The notes under the pieces: model-generated
Seen by the model: the letters and a program-made list of their open reading frames with translations, nothing else
Database searches by the model: none
What the model was told of the DNA's origin: nothing
Shown here: one piece after another, positions 1 to 9,814 of the stretch
Numbering within the stretch: the stretch's first letter is position 1
Layout: the number at the start of each line of letters is the position of its first letter
Assembly: GCA_963706685.1 (NCBI GenBank)
Contig: CAVPMY010000005.1
Location: 62,001 to 126,000 of the forward strand
Direction: 5' to 3'
Length of the DNA stretch: 64,000 bases
Source of the DNA: CADEEN01 sp963706685
GTDB taxonomy: Bacteria > Pseudomonadota > Gammaproteobacteria > Burkholderiales > Burkholderiaceae_C
Program-made: the position numbers and the translations under genes

Positions 1-610
1 CAGCTTGGTCGAACTCGATGCCGAAGTGCCCGAAGACGCACTCGCCGGCATCAGCGTCGGCGACGCCGCCACGGTCCGCCTGTCCTCCGGCCAGGAACTT
101 CAGGGCACGGCGCGCCTGCTGTCACCGCGCGTCGATCCGCAGACCAAGCTCGGCCGCGTGCGCGTGCGCCTGCCGGTCGACAAGGCGCTGCGTCCCGGCG
201 GCTATGCCGCCGTGGTCTTCAGCCGCGGCGCCACGCCGGTGCCGGCGGTGCCGGAAAAGGCGGTGCTGTTCGAGGCCAGCGGCCCCTTGCTGATCGTCAT
301 CGACAAGGACAACCGCGCGCGCCGCGTGCCGATCAAGACCGGAACACGTGCCAATGGTTTCGTCGCCATCGAGCAGGGCCCACCGGTGGGCACACGCGTG
401 GCCATGGGCGGCGGCGCCTTCCTGCTCGACGGCGACCTGGTCGATCCGGTCGCCGCGGGCCCGCTCGCAGGCACAGCCGCGAGCGCGAGCCGGCCCGCAG
501 CCGAGGTCGCGCTGATGGCGCCCCCAGACGGCGGCAAAGCCCGCCGTCGCCCCCCAAGGCGAACAAGCCCGCGGCAGCAGCCCGTCACTGACTCCGGGAA
601 GCAGCCATGA
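1..610 (+). CDS. RND efflux periplasmic adaptor (membrane fusion protein), C-terminal part
   Basis: The gene enters from the left edge, so only about the last 200 residues are seen. They resemble the beta-barrel and membrane-proximal part of HlyD/AcrA-type adaptors: a GDAATVRLSSGQ strand, then DPQTKLGRVRVRLP, then LRPGGYAAVVF and a VPEKAVLF segment, a run typical of adaptors that link the inner-membrane pump to the outer-membrane channel. The stop overlaps the start of the RND permease (ATGA at 607-610), so the two are translationally coupled. The last 40 or so residues are an odd Arg/Pro-rich tail. A C-homopolymer near 550-560 could hide a frameshift; another frame there ends in a more ordinary Lys/Ala-rich tail with a stop near 593. 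The family call is good; the exact C-terminus is uncertain. Confidence 0.8.
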   Translation, partial: SLVELDAEVPEDALAGISVGDAATVRLSSGQELQGTARLLSPRVDPQTKLGRVRVRLPVDKALRPGGYAAVVFSRGATPVPAVPEKAVLFEASGPLLIVIDKDNRARRVPIKTGTRANGFVAIEQGPPVGTRVAMGGGAFLLDGDLVDPVAAGPLAGTAASASRPAAEVALMAPPDGGKARRRPPRRTSPRQQPVTDSGKQP

Positions 611-3600
611 AGATTTCCGCCTGGGCGATCCGCAACCCGATTCCCGTCGCGGTGATGTTCATGGCGCTGCTGATCGCCGGCATCGCCGGCTACCGCGCGC
701 TGCCGATCAAGCTCTACCCGGACGTCTCGTTCCCGATCGTGCAGGTCAACATCACCCTGTCGGGCGCGGCAGCCAGCGAGGTCGAAACCCAGATCACGCG
801 CGCCGTCGAGGCCGCGGTGTCCAACGTCGCCGGCGTCGATCACGTGCAGTCGACGGTGCAGCTTGGCGTGACGTTCGACGACGGTCGAGTTCGAGATCGG
901 CCAGGATGCGCAGAAGTCGACCGACGAGGTGCGCTCGGCGATCGATCGCATCCGCGGCAGCCTGCCGCGCGGCATCGACGAGCCGATCGTGCAGCGCTTC
1001 GACATCGATTCGCAGCCGCTGGTGACCTACGCCGTCTCCAGCCAGAGCCTGTCGGATGTCGAGCTCAGCTGGTTCGTCGAGGACACCATCGCGCGTGCGC
1101 TGATCACACGCAAGGGCGTGGCGCAGGTCGACGTGGTTGGCGGCGTGGCGCGCGAGATCAACGTCACGCTCGACCCGGGCCGGCTGCAGGCGTTCGGCCT
1201 GACCGCGTCGCAGGTCAACGACGCGCTGCGGCGCGCCAGCAGCGATGTGCCCGGCGGCCGCGCCGAGATCGGCAGCCGCGAACAGACGGTGCGTGTGCTC
1301 GGCGCGGCCGACTCGGTGCCGGCCCTGCGCGACTTCGTCATTTCCACCGGCACCGGCCGCGAGGTGCGCCTGTCCGACGTGGCCAGCGTGGCCAGCGGCG
1401 CCGCCGAGCGACGCGGCTTCGCGACGCTGAACGGGCGTTCGGTGGTCGGCTTCCAGGTCAAGAAGACCAAGACGGCGTCCGACGTCGCGGTGGCGCGCGA
1501 GATCGCTCGCGGCACCGAGGAACTCGCGAAGACCTACCCCGACATGCGCTTCGAGCGCATCGTCTCGACCGCCGACAGCACGCAAAACAGCTACTCGGCG
1601 ACGCTGGCCGCGCTGCTCGAGGGCATGGCACTGGCCGCGATCGTGGTGTTCTTCTTCCTGCGCGACTGGCGCGCGACGCTGATCACCGCGGTGGCCATGC
1701 CGGTCTCGCTGATCCCGACCTTCGCGGTGATGAGCTGGATGGGCTTTTCCCTGAACATGATCACGCTGCTGGCGCTGACGCTTGTCATCGGCATCCTGGT
1801 CGACGACGCGATCGTCGAGATCGAGAACATCCAGAAGCGCGTCGAGCGCGGCGAGCAGCCCTACGACGCGGCCCTGCACGGCGCCGACGAGATCGGTCTG
1901 GCGGTCGTGGCAACGACGGCGACCATCGTCGTCGTCTTCCTGCCGGTGTCGGTGATGGGCGGCTTCGTCGGCCAGTTCTTCAAGGAGTTCGGCTTCACGG
2001 TCGCCATCTCGGTGCTGTTCTCGCTGCTGGTGGCGCGCTTCCTGACGCCGCTGATGGCGGCCTACCTGATGAAGCCGTCGACGCATCCGCACGAGCGCAA
2101 GCCCTTCCAGGGCGGCTACCGCAAGGCCCTGGACTTCGCGCTGGCGCACCGCTGGCTGTCGATGGCGGCCGGCGGCGCGCTTTTCGTCGGGTCCCTGCTG
2201 CTGGCGGCCGCCCTGCCCAAGGGCTTCACGCCGCCGCAGGACAACGGCATCGTCAACCTCTCGGTCGAAGGTGCGCCGGGCGCGACGCTGGCCGACATGC
2301 GGCGCAGCAGCGAGCAGCTGACCACCAAGTTGAGCGCGCTGCCCGACGTGAGGAGCGTGTTCACGACCGTGGGCTCGAGCTCGAGCGACGGCGACGTGCG
2401 CGCCGGCAGCGTCACGGTGCTGCTGAAGGCCGAGCGTTCGCAGACGACGCAGGCCTTTTCCGCCGGGCTGAAATCGCTGCTGCTGAGCATCCCCGACATC
2501 CGCCTGGGCTTCGGCGCCGCCGGCGGCGGCGGCAGCTCGACGGTGCAGATGATCCTGGCCAGCGAGGACGGCGACCTGCTCGCCGAGACGGCACTGAAGC
2601 TCGAGCTGCAGATGCGCAGCCTGCAGCAGCTGAGCAATGTGCACCAGGTGACGCCGCGCCCAGGCTCGGAGCTGATCATCTCGCCCAAGCCCGCCGAGGC
2701 GGCCCGCCTGGGCGTCACCGCCGAAACGCTGGGCGCGGTGGCGCGCGTGGCCACGCTGGGCGACGTCGACGCCAACACGGCCAAGTTCAACACCGGCGAG
2801 CAGCGGCTGCCGATCCGCGTGCGGCTGCCCGGCGAGGCGCGCGCCGACCTGGAGACGCTGCGCAACCTGCGCGTGCCGACCACGGGCGGCGCAACGGTGC
2901 CGCTGTCAGCGGTGGCCGACATCCGCTTCCAGCCGGGCGTGGCGCGCATCGAGCGCTTCGACCGCAAGCGCCGCGCCACCCTCGAAGGCCAGCTCAACAG
3001 CGGCGTCGCGCTCGGTGACGCGACCGCGGCCATCAACGCCTTGCCGGTGATGAAGGCGCTGCCCGCCGGCGTCACGCAGCCGGCCTATGGCCAGACCGAG
3101 AACATGGACGAGCTGTTCGCCAGCTTCGGCGGCGCCATCCTGGCCGGCATCGGCCTGATCGTGGCGGTCATGGTGCTGCTGTTCAAGAGCTTCTTCAAGC
3201 CGATCACCATCCTGACGGCGCTGCCGCTGTCGCTCGCAGGTGCCTTCCTGGCGCTGCTGATCGGCGGCAGCGAACTCGACCTGTCGGCCATGATCGGGCT
3301 GCTGATGCTGATGGGCCTGGCGGCGAAGAACTCGATCCTGCTGGTCGAGTTCGCGATCGAGCAGGAGAACAAGGGCGTGTCGCAGACCGATGCGCTGATC
3401 CGTGCCTGCCGCGAACGCGCGCGCCCGATCGTGATGACCACGGTGGCGATGGCCGCCGGCATGGTGCCGACCGCGCTGGCGCTAGGCGAAGGCTCCGAGT
3501 TCCGCGCGCCGATGGCGATCGCCGTGATTGGCGGCCTGATCAGCTCGACCGTGCTGTCGCTGGTGCTGGTGCCGGTGGTCTACGAGCTGGTCGACGACTT

Positions 3601-3694
3601 CGAGATGTGGATCAAGCCCAAGCTCGGCAAGCTGGTCGTGGCACGCCGCGAGGACCGCGGGACGGATCAGTCCGAAGCGAAGGCGCCGACGTGA
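607..3694 (+). CDS. RND multidrug efflux permease, HAE-1/AcrB family (one frameshift)
   Basis: Inner-membrane proton-driven pump subunit, about 1028 residues once one frameshift is repaired. The N-terminus has the family's first helix and the LPIKLYPDVSFPIVQV porter-domain entry. The TM4 motif GILVDDAIVEIENIQ with its two adjacent aspartates is the proton-relay signature, and the C-terminal half carries the second helix bundle (GLAAKNSILLVEFAIEQ). The frame breaks near 885: reading resumes one base later with TVEFEIGQDAQKSTDEVR, which fits an inserted G in GACGACG. The span is 3088 nt, one more than a multiple of three, as that predicts. It forms an operon with the adaptor upstream, and its stop overlaps the GTG of the phospholipase gene. 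The substrate cannot be told from sequence. Confidence 0.93.
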
Positions 3695-4743
3695 ACGCGG
3701 CTGCCGTCATGCGCCACCTGCCGGCGGGGCCGCGCTCGTTGGCGCTGCTGCTGCCATCGGCGGCGCTGGCCGCCGCGCCGGCTGCGCAAGACTGCATTGC
3801 CATCGACGACGCTGCCTCCCGGTTGGCTTGTTATGACGCTGCACACCGGCGAACCCCGAAGACGCCCGAAGCATCACAGCCTGCGCCGGCGTCCGCTGCG
3901 CAAAGCAGCGCCAAGACGCTCGCGCCCATGGCCGGCGAGCCGTCGGCGTTGTCCTCGATCTGGGAGCTCGAACCGTCCGAAAAGCGCGGCACCTTCAGGC
4001 TCCTGCCGCACAAGCTGAACTACCTGCTGCCGGTGCACTACACCACTCGCGCCAACACGATGCCGAGCAGTCCGGCGCCGGATCACAACGTTCCTTTCGA
4101 ATTGCCGGTCGACGCGACCGAGGCCAAGTTCCAGCTCAGCTTCAAGGTCAAGGCCTGGGAGAACGTGTTCGGCGACAACGGCGATCTGTGGCTGGCCTAC
4201 ACGCAGCAGTCGAACTGGCAGCTCTACAACCCGGGCGTGTCGTCGCCGTTTCGCGAGACCGACTACGAACCCGAGGTCATCCTGTCGATGCGCACCGACG
4301 CCGACATCCTGGGCTGGCGCTGGCGTCTGTTCAACCTCGGCTTCGTGCACCAGTCCAATGGCCGCCCGCTGCCGCTGTCGCGCAGCTGGAACCGCGTCTA
4401 TGCGCAGTTCGGCCTCGAGCGCGGCAACTTCACCCTGCTGGCGCGACCGTGGCTTCGTGTTCCCGAAAGCGCCGACGACGACGACAACCCCGACATCCGC
4501 GACTACATGGGCTCGGGCGATCTGCGCCTGGCCTATGCCAACGCCGGACATGTCTGGTCGGCACTGGGGCGCTACAGCAGCTCAGGCAAGCGCGGCGGAC
4601 TGCAGTTCGATTGGGCCTACCCGATCTCCGGCGCCCTCAAGGGTTACCTTCAGGTCACGACCGGCTATGGCGCCAGCCTGATCGACTACAACCATTCGCA
4701 GACCACGATCGGCTTGGGGCTGCTGTTGCTGCCCTGGCAATAG
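3691..4743 (+). CDS. pldA: Outer-membrane phospholipase A (OMPLA)
   Basis: Outer-membrane beta-barrel phospholipase that hydrolyses phospholipids misplaced in the outer leaflet. Diagnostic motifs are present: YTQQSNWQLYN, SSPFRETDYEPE and the active site GFVHQSNG followed by SRSWNRVY. The catalytic residues would be His220, Ser222 and Asn234, with the His-Asn spacing of 14 seen in E. coli OMPLA. The C-terminus ends in an aromatic barrel strand (LLLLPWQ). The N-terminus has a signal-peptide-like stretch followed by a short Cys-containing segment (QDCIAIDDAASRLACYDAA) often seen before this domain. I chose GTG at 3691, which overlaps the RND stop (GTGA); ATG at 3709 is the alternative. Coupling to an efflux pump is unusual. 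Confidence 0.9.
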   Translation: MNAAAVMRHLPAGPRSLALLLPSAALAAAPAAQDCIAIDDAASRLACYDAAHRRTPKTPEASQPAPASAAQSSAKTLAPMAGEPSALSSIWELEPSEKRGTFRLLPHKLNYLLPVHYTTRANTMPSSPAPDHNVPFELPVDATEAKFQLSFKVKAWENVFGDNGDLWLAYTQQSNWQLYNPGVSSPFRETDYEPEVILSMRTDADILGWRWRLFNLGFVHQSNGRPLPLSRSWNRVYAQFGLERGNFTLLARPWLRVPESADDDDNPDIRDYMGSGDLRLAYANAGHVWSALGRYSSSGKRGGLQFDWAYPISGALKGYLQVTTGYGASLIDYNHSQTTIGLGLLLLPWQ

Positions 4744-4779
4744 ATGGGTGTCCGTTGACCGTTCGCAGGAGAACGACAG

Positions 4780-5481
4780 ATGTTGATCATCGACGAAGAA
4801 GTCAAGCCGCTGCAGCGAATGCTGCGTCAATCGGCATTCTGGTCACGACTGAGCGACGCACAACGCCATCGCGTCGACGATGACGTCGTCGAACGCTCGG
4901 TCCCGGCCGGCGCTCGAATCTGCGTCAACGGTGCACAGATCGAATACTGGTTCGGCGTCGTCGACGGCATGGCCAAGATCGAGAACGCGTCGGCCGACGG
5001 CCGCACGACCACATTGCTCTGCGCCGGGCCGGGCAGTTGGCTCGGCGAGGGATCGGTGGTCAAGGGCGGCGCGTGGCCGTACGACACGGTCGCGCTGGCC
5101 GACACGAATTTTGCGCTCATGCCCCGGTCGACGTTCGAGTGGCTGCTCGACTCCAGCCTGGGCTTCAACCGATTCCTGATCGACCACCTGAATGCGCGAC
5201 TCGGCCAGTTCATCCAGCGCTGCGAGTACTTGCGCCTGCATCGAACGGCGCAGCACTTCGCGCATTGCCTGGCCGAGATGTTCGACCCGGTGCTGTACCC
5301 GGGAACGACAGCGCACTTGAGCATTTCGCAGGAAGAAGCAGCGCATCTGGCCGGCGTTTCGCGGCCGACCGCGAATCGCGCATTGCACGAACTCGAACAG
5401 GCCGGCCATGTCCGGGTCGAATATGGAGCGATCAGCGTCCTCGACATCGATGGCTTGCGCCGGTTCGGCAATGCGAGCTGA
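4780..5481 (+). CDS. Crp/Fnr family transcriptional regulator
   Basis: A 233-residue regulator with an N-terminal cyclic-nucleotide-binding-like barrel (about 20-120) and a C-terminal winged helix; the recognition region is ISQEEAAHLAGVSRPTANRALHELEQAG (about 185-212). It has no Fnr-type N-terminal cysteine cluster, so it is not an iron-sulfur oxygen sensor of the Fnr kind. A good Shine-Dalgarno (AGGAGAA) sits a few bases before the ATG. It lies 36 bases after pldA on the same strand and may be co-transcribed with it or read separately. The effector and targets are not evident. Confidence 0.85.
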   Translation: MLIIDEEVKPLQRMLRQSAFWSRLSDAQRHRVDDDVVERSVPAGARICVNGAQIEYWFGVVDGMAKIENASADGRTTTLLCAGPGSWLGEGSVVKGGAWPYDTVALADTNFALMPRSTFEWLLDSSLGFNRFLIDHLNARLGQFIQRCEYLRLHRTAQHFAHCLAEMFDPVLYPGTTAHLSISQEEAAHLAGVSRPTANRALHELEQAGHVRVEYGAISVLDIDGLRRFGNAS

Positions 5482-5644
5482 CGCGCTTGAACCGTCGATG
5501 TTGTTGTGAACCGCGGTAGCGGGCAGGGTTACTCCCTGGGCACAAACCCTTGCCATCAATTGACAAGCCGTTGACAGTGGCCACGGCAAACAGGTGCTGC
5601 AATGCGGTGGGCCGACAGTCAAGGTTGAAGATCTGGAGAAGACG

Positions 5645-6973
5645 ATGACCTGGATCAACTCACTATTCGACAACCCAGCCGAGCCACAGCGATCGTTGCG
5701 CACGACGCGTCGTGGCTGGCTTCTCGGCGCGGTGTTTGCCATTTCGGCTGCGCTCGTATCGCCGGCGCCTGCCACCGCCGGCGGCTGGTCGGGCAACCAC
5801 CACGACGACGACGCGTTTTGGGTCGGCACCTGGAGCGCCAGCCCACAGGCGCCGGCAGCGCCGCTGGCGCCCTTCGACAACGTGACGCTGCGCCAGGTCG
5901 TGCGCACCAGCATCGGCGGCTCGACGCTGCGCGTCAGGCTGTCCAACGAGTTCGGCACCACACCGCTCGTCATCGGCGCCGCGAGCATCGGCCGCCACGC
6001 CGCAGGGGCTGCCGTCGTCGCCGGCACGAACACGGCGCTGACGTTCTCCGGCCAGACATCGATCACCATCCCGGCCGGGGCGCCGGCACTGAGCGATCCG
6101 GTCGAACTGCGTTTTGCGCCGCTCGCCGACCTCGCCGTCAGCATCTTCCTGCCCAAGCCATCGCCGGTCACGACCTATCACTCGCTCGGTCTGGCGACGA
6201 CCTACGTCTCGGCGAGCGGCGACTACCACGACGCCGTCGTCATGCCGGCCGCATCGACCGCGCAATCGTGGTTCTTCCTCAGCGGCGTGTCGGTGGACGC
6301 GACGAAACAAGGCGAAGCCATCGTCGCCATCGGCGACTCGATCACCGACGGCTTCGCGTCGACGCCGGATGCCAACGCGCGCTGGCCGAACGTGCTGGCG
6401 CAGCGGCTGCAGGCGCGACGCCAGTTCGACCATGTCGCGGTGCTGAACCAGGGCATCAGCGGCAACCGCACCCAGTTCGACGGCACCGGCCCGAACGCGC
6501 TGGCGCGTTTCGACCGTGACGTACTGAACGCACCGGGGGCGAAGTACGTGATCCTGCTCGAGGGCATCAACAACATCGGCATCCCGAGCCTGTTCGGCAA
6601 CCCGGCCGAGCAACTGACGGCCGACGAGATCATCTCCGGCCATCGCCAGTTGATCGCGCGCGCCCACGAAAAGGGGCTGCTGATCTACGGCGCCACGCTG
6701 ACACCGTTCGAGGGCACGATCTTCCCCGGCTACTACACGCCCGAGGGCGAAGCCAAGCGGCAGGCCATCAATGCCTGGATTCGCAGCAGCGGCGAGTTCG
6801 ACGCGGTGATCGATTTCGACAAGACGATCCGCGACCCGAGCCACCCGACGCGCATGCTGCCGGCGTATGACAGTGGCGACCACTTGCATCCGAACGACGC
6901 CGGCTACCTGGCGATGGGCAACGCCATCGACTTGCGATTGTTCAGGGACGGCAGGAGCAAATCGCGGCACTGA
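5645..6973 (+). CDS. Exported SGNH/GDSL hydrolase
   Basis: A 442-residue secreted esterase/lipase-like hydrolase. The N-terminus has a twin-arginine-like signal (TTRRGWLLGAVFAI, then a hydrophobic run ending PATA). A beta-rich region (about 45-200) precedes the catalytic domain. SGNH blocks are visible: GDSITDG with nucleophile Ser232, block II Gly in NQGISGNR, block III Asn in EGINNIG, and block V with Asp412 and His415 in SGDHLHPNDAGY. The domain plan resembles exported polysaccharide or xylan esterases of this class, but the substrate is unknown. The ATG at 5645 has GGAGAAG upstream. The 163 bases before it contain two TTGACA hexamers (5560-5565 and 5571-5576) but no convincing matching -10 box. 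Confidence 0.88.
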   Translation: MTWINSLFDNPAEPQRSLRTTRRGWLLGAVFAISAALVSPAPATAGGWSGNHHDDDAFWVGTWSASPQAPAAPLAPFDNVTLRQVVRTSIGGSTLRVRLSNEFGTTPLVIGAASIGRHAAGAAVVAGTNTALTFSGQTSITIPAGAPALSDPVELRFAPLADLAVSIFLPKPSPVTTYHSLGLATTYVSASGDYHDAVVMPAASTAQSWFFLSGVSVDATKQGEAIVAIGDSITDGFASTPDANARWPNVLAQRLQARRQFDHVAVLNQGISGNRTQFDGTGPNALARFDRDVLNAPGAKYVILLEGINNIGIPSLFGNPAEQLTADEIISGHRQLIARAHEKGLLIYGATLTPFEGTIFPGYYTPEGEAKRQAINAWIRSSGEFDAVIDFDKTIRDPSHPTRMLPAYDSGDHLHPNDAGYLAMGNAIDLRLFRDGRSKSRH

Positions 6974-7019
6974 CCGGCAAGACCACTGCGCACGCGCAAG
7001 CGCAGGCGGTCTGCAGTGG

Positions 7020-7523
7020 TCAAGCCTCGATCCAGATGTCCGCCTGATCGAGCAGATGCACCTCGCAGTCGTCTGCCTCGCCGCCGCGGTCGATGACGAG
7101 ATAGTCGCCGCCGACATCGAGCGCCAGCAGCGGGCAATGCCAGGTGCCACGCGCCAGGTTCACGCCCTGCCCGGTGCCGGCCAGAAAGCAGCGCAGGGTC
7201 TCGGGCCGCGGCGCGAGACCGGCTGTCGCCACCACCACCAGGAAGCGTTGCGGCGACAGCGGCATGAAGAGCTGGCTGCCGAGCCGATGGCGTTCGACAA
7301 GACTGAGCCTGAGCGGCAGCGCGCGGGGCTTGGCGCGGAAGATGCTCACAAGCGTGCGCCCGCCGTCGGTGGCAGTGTCGATCTGGGCCAGGTCGTGATA
7401 GCGCTCGGCATAGCCGTCGTTGATACCGCGGTGCGAACCGTCGGGCCCGGCTTCGACGACCTGGCCAAAAGTCGCGAAGCTGGCAGGCGACAAGGGTTCG
7501 AGGCGCAGGACGTGTCGTCGCAT
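7020..7523 (-). CDS. allA: Ureidoglycolate lyase
   Basis: A 167-residue cupin-fold protein matching AllA, which splits ureidoglycolate into glyoxylate and urea in allantoin breakdown. The hallmark GVNLARGTWHCPLLAL segment (about 118-134) and the N-terminal PLSPASFATFGQVVE are family features. It is the last gene of the minus-strand operon that begins with the solute-binding protein at 13324 and follows the RpiR regulator by 9 bases. Its presence is the strongest hint that the operon handles a ureido compound. No allantoinase or allantoate enzyme is nearby, apart from the hydantoinase-type amidohydrolase two genes upstream. Confidence 0.88.
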   Translation of the reverse strand: MRRHVLRLEPLSPASFATFGQVVEAGPDGSHRGINDGYAERYHDLAQIDTATDGGRTLVSIFRAKPRALPLRLSLVERHRLGSQLFMPLSPQRFLVVVATAGLAPRPETLRCFLAGTGQGVNLARGTWHCPLLALDVGGDYLVIDRGGEADDCEVHLLDQADIWIEA

Positions 7524-7532
7524 GGCAGGCTT

Positions 7533-8402
7533 TCAGCAGTCGATGTCGTCCAGGCCATTGCCTTGCGCGGCGCCTCGCTTTCGCCGCTCTGCAAACGCCA
7601 GCCCCATGGCCAACGTCTGCGCCAGGCACATCGCCGAGGTCAGCGAGCGAAAGCCGTGGAGCTCGGCGTCGTTGACTTGCAGTACGAGTTCAGCGTCGCG
7701 CGCGACCGGGCTGAGCACGGTGTCGGTGATCGCCAGTCGGCGCGCACCGGTCAATTGCACCTGTTCGCACACGGCGAGCGTATCAGCCGCATAGGGCGGA
7801 AAGCTGACCGCGAGCAGCACGTCGCGTGGCCTCACCGCGCGCGCCTGCTCGGCAATCGCGCCACCCTGACCGGTGATGTGCACGCTGGGTCGGCCTACCC
7901 GCGGCAGCGCGTAGGCCAAGTAGGCTGCCACCGCGTAAGAGCGGCGCAGCCCGAGCACATAGACCATGCGCGCATTGCGCAACAGGCGGATGGCCGCGCC
8001 CAGCGGCAAGGCACTTGCATCGTCGCGCAAGTGCTCGAGCGACATCACGTTGGCCTGGCTGAACGCGCGCAGCACGTCGATCGGGTCGCTCGCGTCTTCC
8101 ACCGCCTGCTCGCCACCGAAGTGGCGGATGCGTTCACGCCAGCTCGGCCGTGCGGCACGTTGCAACGGTTCGCGAAACAGGCGCTGCAGTTCGCCGTAGC
8201 CCGAGAACCCGAGCGCCTGGGCCATGCGGATGAAGGCCGACGCCGCAACGCCCGAGCTATGCGCGACGGTGGCCAGCGGGTTCAGCGCCATGTCGTTCGG
8301 ATGCTCCAACGCATAGCGCGCCGCGTCGAGCGCGCGCGGCGTCAGTTGCTCGCTGACGGCGCTGATGCGCTCGCGCAGGCCGTCGAGCGTGGTCGGCTTC
8401 AA
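7533..8402 (-). CDS. MurR/RpiR family regulator (HTH plus SIS domain)
   Basis: About 289 residues: an N-terminal RpiR helix-turn-helix (ALNPLATVAHSSGVAASAFI, about 40-70) and a C-terminal SIS domain (about 130-270) that in this family binds a sugar phosphate or similar effector; the MVYVLGLRRSYAVAAYLAY strand-loop-helix is typical. The likely start is TTG at 8402, overlapping the hydantoinase stop (TTGA), because the domain begins right there; a longer upstream reading runs inside the neighbouring gene. It lies inside the operon it probably controls, and paired direct repeats upstream of the first gene (13387-13430) are a candidate site. Confidence 0.85.
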   Translation of the reverse strand: MKPTTLDGLRERISAVSEQLTPRALDAARYALEHPNDMALNPLATVAHSSGVAASAFIRMAQALGFSGYGELQRLFREPLQRAARPSWRERIRHFGGEQAVEDASDPIDVLRAFSQANVMSLEHLRDDASALPLGAAIRLLRNARMVYVLGLRRSYAVAAYLAYALPRVGRPSVHITGQGGAIAEQARAVRPRDVLLAVSFPPYAADTLAVCEQVQLTGARRLAITDTVLSPVARDAELVLQVNDAELHGFRSLTSAMCLAQTLAMGLAFAERRKRGAAQGNGLDDIDC

Positions 8403-9814
8403 AACGCCTGCACCGCGCCGCGCGGCACGAAGCGGCCCATGCCCTCGCGGCCGCGCCACTGCGTGCCATCGACGATGAGTTCACCGCGCAAGAACACTTT
8501 TTCGACGCGGCCGCGCAGCGTGCGGCCTTCGAGCAGCGTGTAGTCGCACTGGCTGTGCAGCGTGTGGGCGTGGATGATCTGCGTCGCTTTGGGGTCGAAG
8601 AGCACGATGTCGGCGTCGCTGCCCACGGCGATCGTGCCCTTCTTCGGGAACAGGCCGAAGAGCTTGGCCGGCGTGGTCGACGTGAGTTGCACGAAGCGGT
8701 TGAGCGACAACTGCCCTTGCATCACGCCGATGTCGTACAGGCTCACCAGCCGCGTTTCGATGCCCGGCGCGCCGTTGGGGATCTGCGAGAAGTCGTCCTT
8801 GCCGCGTTGTTTTTGCAGGCGGTAGCCGAGGTGGCCTTCTTTCATGCAGAACGGGCAGTGGTCGGTCGCGATGACTTGCAGGTCATCGTAGCGAAGCGCG
8901 CGCCAGAGATGCTTCTGGTCGTCGGGCTTGCGCAGTGGCGGCGTCATGACGAATCTCGCCGTCTCGAAGTCGTCGTTGTCGTACACCGTGTCGTCGAACA
9001 GCAGGTAGTGCGGGCAAGTTTCGGCGAACACCGGTATGCCTTCGTCGCGCGCCGTGACGATGTGCTTCAGCGCCTGGTTGCTCGACACATGCACGAAGTA
9101 GATCGGCGCCTCGGCCAGCTCGGCCAGGCGGATGCCGCGATGCGTGGCTTCGCCTTCCATCACCGCCGGCCGCGTCAGCGCGTGGTAGCGCGGCGAGGTG
9201 TGACCGGCCTCCAGCGCCTCCTTGATCAGCAGCTCGATCACGGTGCCGTTCTCGGCATGCAGCGCCACCATGCCGCCGTCGGCGCCGACCTGGCGCAGCA
9301 TCTGGAAGATGGCGGCGTCGTCGGCCATCATCACGCCGGGGTAGGCCATGAACATCTTGAAGCTGCTCACGCCTTCATGGCGCATCGCGTTGCGCACGTC
9401 TGCCAGCACCTGTTTGTCGACGCGGGTGACGATGCAGTGCAGGCTGTAGTCGATGTTGACCTGCGGCTCGGCGCGGCCTTGCGTGCGCGCGATCGCGCCG
9501 GGCACCGAGTCTTCGGCCGTTTGCAGCGCGAAATCGACCACGGTCGTCGTGCCGCCGAACGCCGCCGCTTTGGTGCCACTGGCGAAGGTGTCGCACGTGA
9601 TCGTCGGGCCGATGACGTTTTCCATGTGCACATGGGTGTCGACGCCGCCGGGCAGCACGTACAGGCTGGTGGCATCGACCACGGCCACGTCGGGGCCGGC
9701 TTCGAGCTGCGTGCCGATCGCGCGCACGACGCCGTCTTGCATCAGCACGTCGGCAACGTAGTCGTCGGTTGCCGTGATGATCCGTCCATTGCGGACGATC
9801 GTCGTACTGCTCAA
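8399..9814 (-). CDS. hydA: Dihydropyrimidinase / D-hydantoinase
   Basis: A 471-residue cyclic amidohydrolase that opens dihydropyrimidine or hydantoin rings to N-carbamoyl amino acids. All metal-centre parts are present: HVH at 61-63, the lysine to be carboxylated at 153 (SSFKMFMAYPG), His186 (HAENG), His242 (VHVSS) and Asp318 (ATDHCPF). Length is normal. The start is TTG at 9814, overlapping the TGA of the aminotransferase upstream; the next gene uses the same TTGA arrangement. No beta-ureidopropionase or N-carbamoylase is adjacent, so the carbamoyl product must be handled elsewhere or by a neighbour not yet linked to that job. Confidence 0.92.
   Translation of the reverse strand: MSSTTIVRNGRIITATDDYVADVLMQDGVVRAIGTQLEAGPDVAVVDATSLYVLPGGVDTHVHMENVIGPTITCDTFASGTKAAAFGGTTTVVDFALQTAEDSVPGAIARTQGRAEPQVNIDYSLHCIVTRVDKQVLADVRNAMRHEGVSSFKMFMAYPGVMMADDAAIFQMLRQVGADGGMVALHAENGTVIELLIKEALEAGHTSPRYHALTRPAVMEGEATHRGIRLAELAEAPIYFVHVSSNQALKHIVTARDEGIPVFAETCPHYLLFDDTVYDNDDFETARFVMTPPLRKPDDQKHLWRALRYDDLQVIATDHCPFCMKEGHLGYRLQKQRGKDDFSQIPNGAPGIETRLVSLYDIGVMQGQLSLNRFVQLTSTTPAKLFGLFPKKGTIAVGSDADIVLFDPKATQIIHAHTLHSQCDYTLLEGRTLRGRVEKVFLRGELIVDGTQWRGREGMGRFVPRGAVQAF

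Noticed and set aside
5521..5580. Two TTGACA hexamers and a 6-base inverted repeat before the SGNH gene as promoter and operator
   Set aside because: No -10 box at a proper distance; the repeat arms are short and can arise by chance.
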